Below are positions 18,105-27,769 of a stretch of 64,000 bases of DNA, in pieces. The stretch spans positions 248,001 to 312,000 of the forward strand of contig NZ_JAJCVJ010000003.1 in NCBI RefSeq assembly GCF_020567425.1, in the 5' to 3' direction. Under the pieces are notes generated by a model that made no database searches, had not been told where the DNA came from, and worked only from the letters and a program-made list of their open reading frames with translations. The stretch is from Salinirubrum litoreum. GTDB lineage: Archaea > Halobacteriota > Halobacteria > Halobacteriales > Haloferacaceae. Position numbers and translations under genes: made by a program. Numbering within the stretch: the first letter of the stretch is position 1; the number at the start of each line of letters is the position of its first letter.

Positions 18105-18841
18105 CGGTCCAGATCGCGCCGGGCGTCGAGTGGCTCAACCAGTGTTACGAACACGAGGGGAGTCACGAGCACGTCTCGCTGTACCTCCTGCACGCGCCGG
18201 AGGGGACCGTCCTCGTCGACTCGGGGTCGTTCTACCACCGCGAGGAGATCACCGCCGCCGTCGACGAGGCGACCGGCGGCGAGGGCCCGGACGCCATCGT
18301 CCTCTCACACTCGGATTACCCCCACGCGGCGAACGTCTCGTCGCTGGGCGGTGACACGGAGGGCGTCGAACTCGTCGCGTCGTCGGCCTCGCCGGCCCAG
18401 CAGGGACTCCCGAACGCGCGCAAGTGCGACATCGGCGGCACACTGACGATACAGGGACGGGAGTTCAGCTTCATCGACCCACCGCTCGCCGACCGCTCGC
18501 ACACGACCTGGATCTACGACCACGGCGACGGGGTGCTGTTCACTGCCGACGGCTTCGGCAACTACCACGACCCCGGCCAGTGTGACTACCGCTCTGGCGA
18601 CTTCCCGGAGTCCACACCTGCCGAGCAGATCTACGAGTACCACCGCGACAACCTCGTGTGGCTCCGCTACGTCGCCCCGGAGAAGGTCGAGCGTACCCTC
18701 GAAGACATCTTCACGTCGTACGACGTCCGGGCCGTCGCACCGATCCACGGCAACCCGATCGAGGGCGAGGACCTCGACACCTACCGCGGCAGACTCAGCG
18801 AGGCGATGGAACGGATCGCGTCCGAGTACTCTGTCGGGTGA
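18101..18841 (+). CDS. metallo-beta-lactamase-fold protein with HxDxPH motif (paralog 2)
   Basis: A 246-residue MBL-fold protein related to the one upstream. The metal motif is HSDYPH at about residue 69, again with Pro in place of the Asp ligand; later motifs are LFTADGFGNYHD and APIHGNP. Together with the first copy and the 22-residue ORF it forms a three-frame run on one strand. The C-terminus carries a helical region (PEKVERTLEDIFTSYDV). A physiological pair acting as a heterodimer is possible. Confidence 0.85.
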   Translation: MTVQIAPGVEWLNQCYEHEGSHEHVSLYLLHAPEGTVLVDSGSFYHREEITAAVDEATGGEGPDAIVLSHSDYPHAANVSSLGGDTEGVELVASSASPAQQGLPNARKCDIGGTLTIQGREFSFIDPPLADRSHTTWIYDHGDGVLFTADGFGNYHDPGQCDYRSGDFPESTPAEQIYEYHRDNLVWLRYVAPEKVERTLEDIFTSYDVRAVAPIHGNPIEGEDLDTYRGRLSEAMERIASEYSVG

Positions 18842-18872
18842 GCCCCCCGGAGCGTGCGAGGCGTCGACGGGG

Positions 18873-19727
18873 CTACCGGACTCCGGCGACTTCGGCCCGG
18901 CGCACGACGACCCGTGCGCGCTCGACCAACGGCGGGTCGATCATCTGCCCGTCGACGGTGAACACCCCATCGTCCGCCTCGCTGGCTCGCGACTGGCCGG
19001 CGAGCACTCGCTCGGCCCACTCGATCTCCTCGTCGGTGGGCGTGAACGCCTCGTTGATGATCGGGACCTGTGCGGGGTGAATGGCGAGTTTCCCGTCGAA
19101 GCCGAACTCGAGGACCGTGCGAGTCTGCTCGCGGAGGCCCTCGCTGTCCTCGATGTCGGTGTGAACGGTGTCGAAGGCGTCGACGCGGGCCGCGCCGGCG
19201 GCCGCGACGACGCGCTGGCGGGCGTACAGCGACTCGGTCTTCGCCGCTGTGACGGTCGCGCCGACGTCTGCGGTGTAGTCCTGATCGCCGTAGGCGACCC
19301 CGACGACGCCGGACGCCTCGGCGATCTCTTCGACGGCGAGCAGGCCCGCCGCAGTCTCGATCAGCGGAATCACGTCGACGGAACTCGCGCCGGCGGCTTT
19401 GAGGTCGGCTGTCAACCGCTCTACCTGATCTGGACGGTCTACCTTCGGGAGGACCACGCTGTCGGGCAGTCGCTCGGCGTCGCGGACGACCGCCTCGACG
19501 TCGCTGGGTCCCTCGCGGTCGTAGGAGGTGATCCGGACGCTGATCGAGGGGTCGGGATCGTCGAGTCCGTCGAGGGTCTCCCGGACGGTCCGGCGGGCAG
19601 TCGCTCGTGCGGCCGGTGCGACCGCGTCTTCGAGGTCGAATATCACCGCGTCGGCTCCCGAGTCGACCGCTTTCTGGTGCATCTCGCGCTGGTCGCCGGG
19701 ACAGTAGAGCAGCGAACGAGCGATCAT
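18873..19727 (-). CDS. CitE/HpcH-HpaI family lyase (citramalyl- or malyl-CoA lyase like)
   Basis: A 284-residue TIM-barrel enzyme of the CitE/malyl-CoA lyase family. Visible landmarks are RSLLYCPGD at the N-terminus, the metal-site region ADAVIFDLEDAVAP, IPLIETAAGLL, and YGDQDYTADVG, where most members have a Glu-Asp or Asp-Leu pair. CKLAIHP-type substrate loop appears as GKLAIHPAQV. Members cleave beta-hydroxyacyl-CoA such as malyl-, citramalyl- or beta-methylmalyl-CoA using Mg2+. It faces the MBL genes convergently. A TTTTTG-type box near 19753-19761 is about 30 bases before the ATG. Confidence 0.9.
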   Translation of the reverse strand: MIARSLLYCPGDQREMHQKAVDSGADAVIFDLEDAVAPAARATARRTVRETLDGLDDPDPSISVRITSYDREGPSDVEAVVRDAERLPDSVVLPKVDRPDQVERLTADLKAAGASSVDVIPLIETAAGLLAVEEIAEASGVVGVAYGDQDYTADVGATVTAAKTESLYARQRVVAAAGAARVDAFDTVHTDIEDSEGLREQTRTVLEFGFDGKLAIHPAQVPIINEAFTPTDEEIEWAERVLAGQSRASEADDGVFTVDGQMIDPPLVERARVVVRRAEVAGVR

Positions 19728-19803
19728 ATCCCAGTATCGACCGTGGGGGACAAAAACGCTGAGGCGGCCGAACGCTCATGACGGTTCGGTCGAACGCGGG
19801 GCT

Positions 19804-20565
19804 ATGGACGAGCAGACTGACCGCAAACGGTCCGCCGCGGCACGCTTCGGGGAGCACGCCGGGGCGTATCTGGACAGCAGTGTCCACCGGGCGGGCGACG
19901 ATCTCGATCAACTCACCGACTGGGTCGGCCCGGCCGACCGTGCGCTGGACGTCGCAACCGGTGCCGGCCACACCGCCGGTGCCCTGCTCGATGCGGGTGT
20001 AGACAGCGTGGTCGCCGCCGACGCCGCACCCGAGATGGTCGCGACGACGAGGGAGGCGTACCCCGGCGTCGAGGGGGTCGTCGGTGACGCCGAACGGCTC
20101 CCGTTCGCGTCGGACTCGTTCGACGCCGTGACCTGTCGGATCGCCGCGCACCACTTTCCCGACCCCGCCGCGTTCGTCGCGGAGGTCGCTCGGGTGCTCG
20201 AACCCGGCGGTGTCTTCGCCTTCGAGGACAACGTCGCGCCGGACGACGACACACTCGACGAGTTTCTCAACACCGTCGAGCGCACTCGGGACCCGACCCA
20301 CGTCCGCTCACACCGCGTCGGTGACTGGCACGCGTGGCTCCGAGCCGAGGGCTTGACCGTCGAACGGTCGCGGGTCGTCACGAAGACGCTCGACTACGAC
20401 GAGTGGGTCGGGAACGTCGACGCACCAGCCGAGCGTCGCCGGCGACTTCGCGCCGTGTTCACAGACCGACCGCCCGGTGCGACCGAGTTGTTCGAGATCG
20501 TCGAGTCGGACGGCGAGGTGGACTCGTTCGCCAACCTGAAACTACTGCTTCGCGCGACACTGTGA
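19804..20565 (+). CDS. class I SAM-dependent methyltransferase
   Basis: A 253-residue UbiE/type-11 methyltransferase. Motif I is DVATGAGHTAGALL, the motif II region VAADAAPEMV, motif III GDAERLPFASDSFDAVTCRIAAHHFPD, and then LEPGGVFAFEDN. The protein is acidic and soluble with no added domain. It is divergent from the CitE-type gene and convergent with the orphan ATPase, so neither neighbour indicates its substrate. Confidence 0.9.
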   Translation: MDEQTDRKRSAAARFGEHAGAYLDSSVHRAGDDLDQLTDWVGPADRALDVATGAGHTAGALLDAGVDSVVAADAAPEMVATTREAYPGVEGVVGDAERLPFASDSFDAVTCRIAAHHFPDPAAFVAEVARVLEPGGVFAFEDNVAPDDDTLDEFLNTVERTRDPTHVRSHRVGDWHAWLRAEGLTVERSRVVTKTLDYDEWVGNVDAPAERRRRLRAVFTDRPPGATELFEIVESDGEVDSFANLKLLLRATL

Positions 20566-20639
20566 GCACAATCTCGGCGGCCTGAACGCGGTCCTGTCGG
20601 TCGCCCGCCTCACTGCGTGGCCGTCTCTTCGGAGCCGGG

Positions 20640-20682
20640 TCAGTCGGTGTCGGGTCAGTCGGTGTCGGGTCAGTCGGTGTCG
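20640..20682. repeat. 15-base tandem repeat spanning the stop codon of the orphan double ATPase
   Basis: The unit tcagtcggtgtcggg occurs twice in full and a third time in part. On the minus strand the third copy encodes the last residues and TGA of the ATPase. The two further copies repeat the same Pro-Asp-Thr-Asp-stop reading in the same frame, so readthrough meets two more stops. It looks like slippage or duplication at the gene end. Confidence 0.8.
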
Positions 20683-22829
20683 ATCCGCTCTTCGATACGC
20701 GCCGACTCGTCGTCGGGCGTGACTCCGGCCGGGTGGAAACACGCCGCGCTGTGCTCTTCGGCCGTCCAGCTATCGAGTTCGGGTTCCGTCTCGAGACAGC
20801 GATCGGTCGCCTTCGGACACCGCGAGGCGAACCGACAGCCAGCAGAGATATCCACGGGGTCTGCGGGTTCTCCGTCCAGCATCACGCGGTCTCGACTGCC
20901 CCGTGGGTCAGTCTCGGGAACTGCGTCGAGGAGTGCCTCGGTGTAGGGGTGTTTCGGATCACCGACGATCTGGGCGGTCCTGCCGCGCTCGACGAAGCGA
21001 CCGAGGTACATGATCGCCAGCCTGTCGGCGATTCGAGTGAGGCTGGCGAGGTCGTGTGAGATGTACAGGACGCCGATTCCTTCGGTGTTCGCGAGCGAGC
21101 GGAGGAGGTTGAGCACCACGGCCTTGAGTGAGACATCGAGCATCGACGCCGGTTCGTCACAGATGAGAAAGTCGGGGTCGATGACGAGTGCCCGCGCGAT
21201 GGCGACACGTTGACGCTGACCGCCCGAGAGCTCGTTCGGATACTTGTCCAGATAGCGCTCGACGGGCGCCATCCCGACCTGTTCGAGCGTCTCGTAGACG
21301 GCCGTGTCACGCTCGTCGAGCCGGTAGTTGTGGATCGTCAGTGGCTCTCTGACCAACTGTTCGACGGTCATTCGCGGGTTCAACGAGTCGTAGGCGTTCT
21401 GAAAGACGATCTGGAGTTTCTGCCGAAGCGACTGGAGGTTCCCGTCCTGGTAGTACTCGTGTGAGCGCCCGTCGAACGTGAACCCGCCGCGAGTCGGCTC
21501 CTCCAACAGCGCGAGGGTCTGCCCGAGCGTCGTCTTGCCACAACCGGACTCGCCGACGACGCCGAGAATCTCACCGCGCGAGACCGACAGCGAGACGCCG
21601 TCGACAGCACGGACGTGTGACTCACCTTCGTTCAGTACCTCGGTGAGGATCTCGCCGCGCTGTTCGTACCACCGGCGGAGGCTGTTCGAGATGCCGGTCA
21701 CGTTCGGGGAGATACCACCGACTGGAAGCCGGCCCAGTAGCGACTCCGACCGCTCGTACCACGTACACAACTCGTCGACCTCAAGCAGCACCTCGCCCGA
21801 GTCGGAACGCGACCCCTCCGTGGACCAGCCCCACGTCGACGCGTCTTCTGCGTCCCGGCGCATCCACGCACCGTGTTCGGCGTTGTGACAGGCGACGCTG
21901 TGATTCCGGTACGGAAGTGCTTCGACCTCCGGCTCTCTCGTCGCACACGCTTCGCTCGCGAACGGACAGCGCGGTTCGAAGACACAGCCAGTCGGCTCCG
22001 CTTCGAGGTTCGGCGGTTCACCCGGGACCGAGACGAGATCCTCGTCCTCGTCTTCCAGCGCCGGGAACGCGTTCTTCAGCCCCATCGTGTACGGGTTCGC
22101 CGGGTTGAGCAGGACGTTCTCGACTCGCCCCTGTTCCATCACCGTCCCGCCGTACATCACCGACATCTCGTCGCACGTCTCGGCGATGACACTCATGTCG
22201 TGGGTGATCAGCAGCAGCGAACTGTCCGTCTCCTCTTGAATCTGGAGGATGTTGTCGATGATCTTGTCCTGGACGATCACGTCCAGCCCCGTCGTCGGTT
22301 CGTCGGCGACGATCAGTTTCGGTTCGAGCGCGAGTGCCATCGCGATGACGACACGCTGGCGCATCCCGGCAGAGAACTGGTGGGGGTACTCGTCCGTCCG
22401 TTCGGCGTCGAGGCCGACCGCCTCGAACAGTTCACGGGCGCGTCGTCTGGCGTTGGCGTCGGAGAGTTCACGGTGGGTCTGGATCGCCTGGACGATCTGT
22501 CCACCGACGGTCATCACCGGGTCGAGGGCGTCGATGGCCGTCTGTGGGATGAACGCGATCTCCTCCCAGAGCATGTCCTGTCGCTGTGAGGGGGTCAAAG
22601 CGAGCAGGTCCCGTCCCTCGAACTCGACGCTCCCGGACTCGATCACCGCGTGGTCGGGCAGGAGTCCGAGGATCGCCTTCGCGGTCGTCGACTTGCCCGA
22701 GGCGGACTCACCCGAGAGGCCGTAGTTGACGCCGTCGTCGATACTGAACGAGACGCCGTTCACGCTGTAGAGCGGGCCGTCCCGGGTCTCGTATCGCACC
22801 GCGAGATCTTCGACGTCGAGGAGCGTCAT
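20670..22829 (-). CDS. fused DppD-DppF double ABC ATPase without adjacent permeases
   Basis: A 719-residue double ATPase. NBD1 has an atypical Walker [10 protein letters not shown], signature FSAGMRQR and Walker [12 protein letters not shown]2 has [17 protein letters not shown] and LICDEPA. Each NBD is followed by the oligopeptide-transporter cysteine module ([11 protein letters not shown] and [11 protein letters not shown]). The linker between them has an extra charged helix (about residues 370-410). No binding protein or permease lies beside it. It might energise the system at 8.8-14.8 kb or one outside the window. Start MTLLDVED was chosen; the longer in-frame reading upstream is not coding-like. 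Confidence 0.9.
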   Translation of the reverse strand: MTLLDVEDLAVRYETRDGPLYSVNGVSFSIDDGVNYGLSGESASGKSTTAKAILGLLPDHAVIESGSVEFEGRDLLALTPSQRQDMLWEEIAFIPQTAIDALDPVMTVGGQIVQAIQTHRELSDANARRRARELFEAVGLDAERTDEYPHQFSAGMRQRVVIAMALALEPKLIVADEPTTGLDVIVQDKIIDNILQIQEETDSSLLLITHDMSVIAETCDEMSVMYGGTVMEQGRVENVLLNPANPYTMGLKNAFPALEDEDEDLVSVPGEPPNLEAEPTGCVFEPRCPFASEACATREPEVEALPYRNHSVACHNAEHGAWMRRDAEDASTWGWSTEGSRSDSGEVLLEVDELCTWYERSESLLGRLPVGGISPNVTGISNSLRRWYEQRGEILTEVLNEGESHVRAVDGVSLSVSRGEILGVVGESGCGKTTLGQTLALLEEPTRGGFTFDGRSHEYYQDGNLQSLRQKLQIVFQNAYDSLNPRMTVEQLVREPLTIHNYRLDERDTAVYETLEQVGMAPVERYLDKYPNELSGGQRQRVAIARALVIDPDFLICDEPASMLDVSLKAVVLNLLRSLANTEGIGVLYISHDLASLTRIADRLAIMYLGRFVERGRTAQIVGDPKHPYTEALLDAVPETDPRGSRDRVMLDGEPADPVDISAGCRFASRCPKATDRCLETEPELDSWTAEEHSAACFHPAGVTPDDESARIEERIDTD

Positions 22830-22985
22830 CCGCCGATCCCGCCGAGGAGTGCCCGGGGAGAGGTCACACCCCGGTAACGACCATCCAGACTCACAGAGGG
22901 ACCGCCCCTGCGCGTCGTTCGAGCCATCTCGACACTGCATAACACGCAACATGTTAAGAACCCTCGCATCACACCACCCCATGAC

Positions 22986-24203
22986 ATGACCGAGTCACTC
23001 GTCCGTCGACTCGGTCGGTTCGACGCCGTGCTGCTCACTGCCGGGTTGTGGTTTCTCGGCAAGTTCGTCCGGTTCGCCTTTCCGCCACTGTTCGAGCAGT
23101 TGGCGGTGGTCTACGACGTCTCGACTGCGATACTGGGTGGCGCGTTCAGTGCCCTGTTGCTGGTCTACGCCGCCCTGCAGTTCCCCTCGGGGCTCCTCTC
23201 GGATCGCCTGAGTCCCGTGGTCGTCATCGCTGTGGGTTCGGCGCTGTCGATCGGTGCGGCACTCGCCCTGAGCCTCGACGGGCCGTTCGTCGTTCTTGTC
23301 GGTGCGATGGTGGTGATCGGAGCGGGGACCGGGCCGCTCAAGACGGTCGGCATGCAGATCCTCTCTCGAACCTACCCGAAGCAGACCGGTCGGGTGTTCG
23401 GTGTGTTCGACACCTTCGGCACGCTGGGCGGCGCCGTGGCACCGGCCGCAGTCGTGCTGTTCGCCGGGTCGCCTGCGGTGTTCGGCGCGGGATGGCGGAC
23501 GACGTTCCTCCTCGCGGGGCTGACCGGCATCGGCGTGACAACGGCCTTCGTCCTCCGGGTTCCCGGTCGGATGCCAGACGAGAGCGAGGAGTCCCCGGGC
23601 GAGGACGGTACTGTCCCGATTCGTGAGTACGGAACGTTGTTCCGGGAGTGGCGGTTCTCCGTGTTCGTCCTCGTCACGAGTCTGTTCTCGTTCGCGTTCA
23701 ACGCCGCGCTCGCGTTTCTCCCGCTGTACTTCACGCGAGAAGCCGGACTCGGACCGACCACCGCGAACCTGCTGTACAGTTCACTGTTCGTGGTGAGCTT
23801 CGTGCAGTTGCTCACGGGCGAACTGAGTGACCGAACCGGGACACTCCTGGTCATCGCACTCACGGTCGGTCTCGCGGCGGCCGGACTGGGGTCGGTCGTC
23901 CTGTTGACCGGCGTCGCTGGACCGCTCGCGCTCGGGGTGGCGGTCGTCTGTTTCGGCCTCGGTGCCCACGGCTATCGACCGGTCCGGGGGGCGTACCTGA
24001 TGTCGGTCATCCCCGCGTCGGTCTCCGGGGGGAGCCTCGGTGCGGTCCGGACGATTCAGATGCTCGCCGGCGCCTCCGCGCCCGCACTCGTGGGCGTCCT
24101 CTCCGAGACGACCGGCCTCCAGCCGGCGTTCACCCTTCTCACTGCGGCGTTGGTGCTCGCGACGGTCCTCTCGGCGCTCCTCTGGCTCGCCGACGGTGAC
24201 TGA
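22986..24203 (+). CDS. MFS transporter
   Basis: A 405-residue major facilitator with 12 predicted transmembrane helices. The cytoplasmic loop 2-3 shows PSGLLSDRLSP, a relaxed form of the family GxxxDR motif, and the matching loop in the second half reads TGELSDRTG. The central hydrophilic loop is near residues 195-220. A TATA-like catgttaag about 28 bases upstream suggests a leaderless start. It sits immediately before the PEP-mutase-type gene and could import an organic acid used by it; the direction and the substrate are inferred. Confidence 0.9.
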   Translation: MTESLVRRLGRFDAVLLTAGLWFLGKFVRFAFPPLFEQLAVVYDVSTAILGGAFSALLLVYAALQFPSGLLSDRLSPVVVIAVGSALSIGAALALSLDGPFVVLVGAMVVIGAGTGPLKTVGMQILSRTYPKQTGRVFGVFDTFGTLGGAVAPAAVVLFAGSPAVFGAGWRTTFLLAGLTGIGVTTAFVLRVPGRMPDESEESPGEDGTVPIREYGTLFREWRFSVFVLVTSLFSFAFNAALAFLPLYFTREAGLGPTTANLLYSSLFVVSFVQLLTGELSDRTGTLLVIALTVGLAAAGLGSVVLLTGVAGPLALGVAVVCFGLGAHGYRPVRGAYLMSVIPASVSGGSLGAVRTIQMLAGASAPALVGVLSETTGLQPAFTLLTAALVLATVLSALLWLADGD

Positions 24204-24263
24204 CGCGTCGGCGTGTGGTGACAGCCGGTCGATGTTTTTTGTACTAGGTCGTGTACGGCCAGT

Positions 24264-25163
24264 ATGGACACTCGTCAACAGTTGGCAAGGATGGTCGAAG
24301 ACGACGGAATAACCGTCGTTCCGGGGGTCTACGACGGAATCAGTGCGCGCCTCGTCGAACAACAGGGCTTCTCCTCGGGATTTCTCTCCGGTGCCGGCGT
24401 CTCGAACAGCCGGCTGGCACAACCGGACGTCGGCTTCCTCACGCTGCCCGACGTCGCAGACCAGTCGAGAGAGATCACAGACGCGGTCGACATCCCGGTC
24501 TGGGTCGACGCCGACACCGGCTACGGGAACGCTGTCAGTGTGCACCGGACCGTCCGGCGTCTGGCGGACGCGGGTGCCGCAGCGGTCATGATCGAAGACC
24601 AGGAGTGGCCGAAGCGCTGCGGCCACATGGCGGGGAAGTCCGTCGTTTCGTTCGAGGAGGCAGTCTCGAAGATCGAGGCCGCAGCAGACGCTCGTGACGA
24701 GCACGCACCCGAGATGCTCCTGAAGGCGCGGACCGACGCCACCGAACCGCAGGGACTCGACGAGGCGATCGAGCGGTTGAACGCGTTCGCCGACGCCGGT
24801 GCTGACGTCGTCTTCGCGGACGCGCTCCGGTCCGAGGAGGCGATCGCTCGGGTCGCCGCAGGGGTGGACGCGCCCCTCTCGGTGAACATGGGGTTCGGCG
24901 TCCGGAGTCGGCCGACGACACCGCTGATCCCCGCTCCGCGACTCGAGGAGATGGGCGTCGACGTCGTCATCTACCCACGACTCATCACCGCCGCGGCGAC
25001 CGCCGGCATGAAACACGCTCTGACAGAACTGGAGACGGCCGTCGAGACGCGCGAGGCGTACGAGGCACCCGACGCCGTCGTCGACTGGGCGTACTACACC
25101 GACCTGATCGGCAAGCCGGCGGTCGACGACCTCGAAGGGCGGTTCGCACCCGACGATGGGTGA
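24264..25163 (+). CDS. isocitrate lyase/PEP mutase family enzyme (oxoacid-forming C-C lyase)
   Basis: A 299-residue TIM barrel of the PEP mutase/isocitrate lyase superfamily. The substrate and metal residues are visible as SGAGVSNS, WVDADTGYGN, IEDQEWPKRCGHM and LKARTDA. The Cys in KRCGH is the lyase nucleophile or base, so a C-C lyase such as 2-methylisocitrate lyase, dimethylmalate lyase or oxaloacetate decarboxylase is likelier than a phosphonate mutase. It is followed on the same strand by prpF- and tartrate-dehydrogenase-type genes. A TTTTTTG box about 26 bases upstream supports the ATG. Confidence 0.9.
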   Translation: MDTRQQLARMVEDDGITVVPGVYDGISARLVEQQGFSSGFLSGAGVSNSRLAQPDVGFLTLPDVADQSREITDAVDIPVWVDADTGYGNAVSVHRTVRRLADAGAAAVMIEDQEWPKRCGHMAGKSVVSFEEAVSKIEAAADARDEHAPEMLLKARTDATEPQGLDEAIERLNAFADAGADVVFADALRSEEAIARVAAGVDAPLSVNMGFGVRSRPTTPLIPAPRLEEMGVDVVIYPRLITAAATAGMKHALTELETAVETREAYEAPDAVVDWAYYTDLIGKPAVDDLEGRFAPDDG

Positions 25164-25303
25164 ACCTCTCGGGAGGTGCTCATCTTGGACGGGAGAGCGA
25201 TCGAACTGACGACCTCGGACGAGACAGCGGTCGAACAGGCTGACGAGCCAACGAGGTGTGTGGAGGCACAACGCCTACCACGACCGGGCGTGAGCCTCCC
25301 GGT

Positions 25304-26455
25304 ATGACGGAGACACCACACCAGAGCTCTCTCGACGGGCGCCTGATTCGCGGCGGGACGAGCAGGGGCCTTTACCTGACTCCCGGCGAGTTGCCGGACG
25401 ACGCCGACCGGCGTGACGAGGCTCTCGTCGACCTGTTCGGGACCCCCGACCCACTCCAGATCGACGGCATCGGTGGGGGAAACTCCCACACGAGCAAGGT
25501 GATGGTCGTCGCGGCGAGCGACCGCGACGACGCCGACGTCGACTACACCTTCGGGCAGGTCGGGATCGAGAACGCGGTCGTCGACTGGTCGGGCAACTGC
25601 GGGAACCTGACCAGTGGCGTCGGCGTCTTCGCGCTCCTGTCTGGACTCGTCGATCCCACGCCGCCCGAGACCGAACTCACACTCTACAACACGAACACGG
25701 AGACGTTCATCGACCAGGTCGTCCCCGTCGCGGACGGCCGACCAGCGGTCCACGGCGACTACCGCGTCGACGGGATTCCGGGGACTGGCGCCCGGATCGA
25801 CTCGTACTTCCGCGACCCCGCCGGGGCCGTCACAGACGAACTCCTGCCGACCGGTGACCGCGTCGAGACGCTCACGGTCGGCGGCGACACCTACGACGTC
25901 TCGATCGTCGACGTGGCGAACCCGAACGTCTTGCTCCGGGCCCGTGACCTCGGACTGGACGGGACGGAACTCCCGGCCGACCTCCAGGACCCGGACCTCC
26001 TCGACCGACTCGAACTGATACGCGGGGCGGCCTGCGAGCGTCTCGGTCTCGTCGACGATCGACGCGACGCGGCCGACGAACGGGCGGCAGTCCCGCAGAT
26101 CGCTCTCGTCTCGGAGCCCCAGTCGTTCACGACCGCCGGCGGCGAACGTGTCGAGGCCACCGATCTCGACGTCACCGCTCGCATCGTCACCACACAGACG
26201 CCCCACCACTCGTATGCGACGACCGGCGCGATGTGTCTCGCGGCGGCGACTCACCTGGACGGGACGATACCCGCCGAGTTCGCTCGACCGGCTACCGGGA
26301 CGGACGTGAGTATCGGCCATCCGAAAGGGACGATCACGATCGGCGTCGAGTCGAGCGCGGGTGCGGGTGAGCCGACGATAGATCGCGTTCGCGTCGGTCG
26401 GACCGCCCGACTGCTCGTCGACGGCGAGTTCTACTACCACCGTGCGTCCGAGTGA
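25304..26455 (+). CDS. PrpF/methylitaconate isomerase family protein
   Basis: A 383-residue member of the PrpF family: diaminopimelate-epimerase-fold isomerases acting on methylaconitate, methylitaconate or 4-oxalomesaconate. Family signs include RGGTSRGLYL at the N-terminus, IGGGNSHTSKV, DWSGNCGNL, GTGARI and, near the end, TTGAMCLAAA and GHPKGTI. ATG at 25304 (MTETPH) fits the family start, while an upstream in-frame ATG at 25256 adds only low-complexity residues. It is 140 bases downstream of the PEP-mutase-family gene and 145 before the dehydrogenase. Confidence 0.9.
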   Translation: MTETPHQSSLDGRLIRGGTSRGLYLTPGELPDDADRRDEALVDLFGTPDPLQIDGIGGGNSHTSKVMVVAASDRDDADVDYTFGQVGIENAVVDWSGNCGNLTSGVGVFALLSGLVDPTPPETELTLYNTNTETFIDQVVPVADGRPAVHGDYRVDGIPGTGARIDSYFRDPAGAVTDELLPTGDRVETLTVGGDTYDVSIVDVANPNVLLRARDLGLDGTELPADLQDPDLLDRLELIRGAACERLGLVDDRRDAADERAAVPQIALVSEPQSFTTAGGERVEATDLDVTARIVTTQTPHHSYATTGAMCLAAATHLDGTIPAEFARPATGTDVSIGHPKGTITIGVESSAGAGEPTIDRVRVGRTARLLVDGEFYYHRASE

Positions 26456-26600
26456 AGTCGGGTCCTCGAATCCGGGTTAGTGCTGGTGTCGGCCGCCGCT
26501 CCTCCGAGTAGTTGCGGTCTCGTCAGGACTCGTCACGACTCGCCGCGATTCTGTCTCACGAGACGAAGGTTCAAACGGGGCCCCTTCGAACCGGTCGGCC

Positions 26601-27659
26601 ATGGCTTCACACAACATCGCAGTCGTTCCGGGCGACGGGATCGGTCCGGAAGTCGTCGACGCGGCACTCCCGCTCGTCGAGGGCGCAGCAGCAGATTCGG
26701 GGGTCACCGTCGAGACCACGCGCTTCGACTGGGGGACGGAGTACTACCTCGATCACGGTGAGATGATGCCCGACGACGCGCTCGACCGACTCGCCGAGTT
26801 CGACGCGATCTTTCTCGGTGCCGTCGGCCACCCCGACGTCCCCGACCACGTGACGCTGCACGGACTCCTGTTGCCGATCCGGAAGGGGTTCGACCAGTAC
26901 GTCTGCAAGCGGCCGAACGTCTTGTTCGAGGGGATCGAGAGCCCGCTCCGTGGCTACGAACCGGGCGACATCGACTTCGTGGTCTACCGGGAGAACACGG
27001 AGGGCGAGTACGCAGACGTCGGCGGGCGAGAACACCGGGGACTCGCCCACGAGACGGCGGTGCAGTCGGCGGTGTTCACCCGGCGTGGGACCGAGCGGAT
27101 CGTCCGGGCCGCGTTCGAGGCCGCGACCCGGCGCGAGGGGCACCTGACCAGCATCACGAAGTCGAACGCGCAGGCACACAGCATGGTCTTCTGGGACGAG
27201 GTGGTCGCCGACGTGAGCGAGGAGTTCCCCTCGGTCGACGTCGAGCGTCTGCTCGTCGACGCGGCTGCGATGGACCTGATCCGCCGCCCCCACGAGTTCG
27301 ACGTGGTCGTCGCCTCGAACCTCTTCGGCGACGTCCTGACCGACATCGGTGCTCAGATTACGGGGAGTATGGGGCTGGCACCGTCCGGTAACGTCCACCC
27401 CGGCGGAGAGTACCCCTCGATGTTCGAACCGGTCCACGGAAGCGCACCCGATATCGTCGGCGAGGGTGTCGCGAACCCGCTCGCGACGGTGCTCTCGTGG
27501 TCACTGCTGTTCGAGGACCTCGAAGAACAGCGGGTCGCAGCCGACCTCTGGCAGGCTGTCGTGGACCAACTCGGCGACGACTCGGCACCACGGACGCCGG
27601 ATCTAGGGGGCGACGCCGGGACCGAACAGGTCGTCGCAGACCTGCAGTCCCGCCTGTGA
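26601..27659 (+). CDS. tartrate/D-malate dehydrogenase type (isopropylmalate dehydrogenase family)
   Basis: A 352-residue NAD-dependent beta-decarboxylating dehydrogenase. PGDGIGPEV at the start is family-wide. EYYLDHGEMMPDD, LGAVGHPDVPDH and RKGFDQYVCKRP match the tartrate/D-malate dehydrogenase branch rather than LeuB. Metal and substrate residues appear as DAAAMDL, ASNLFGDVLTD and EPVHGSAPDI. It would oxidise D-malate, tartrate or a 3-alkylmalate to the oxoacid and CO2. With PrpF and the lyase it suggests C4-C5 hydroxyacid use. Confidence 0.9.
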   Translation: MASHNIAVVPGDGIGPEVVDAALPLVEGAAADSGVTVETTRFDWGTEYYLDHGEMMPDDALDRLAEFDAIFLGAVGHPDVPDHVTLHGLLLPIRKGFDQYVCKRPNVLFEGIESPLRGYEPGDIDFVVYRENTEGEYADVGGREHRGLAHETAVQSAVFTRRGTERIVRAAFEAATRREGHLTSITKSNAQAHSMVFWDEVVADVSEEFPSVDVERLLVDAAAMDLIRRPHEFDVVVASNLFGDVLTDIGAQITGSMGLAPSGNVHPGGEYPSMFEPVHGSAPDIVGEGVANPLATVLSWSLLFEDLEEQRVAADLWQAVVDQLGDDSAPRTPDLGGDAGTEQVVADLQSRL

Positions 27660-27769
27660 GCGGGGAACCACGGTGAGCCAGCCTGTCCGAGCGAGAGACG
27701 GACCACGACCGACTGGCCGGCACGGCGTTCGGGAACCGGGGCCGGTAGGTGCTCGGAGCCCCGAGTCAC

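Noticed and set aside
18582-19781. 399-residue plus-strand ORF
   Set aside because: It is the antisense of the CitE-type gene, which has clear family motifs.
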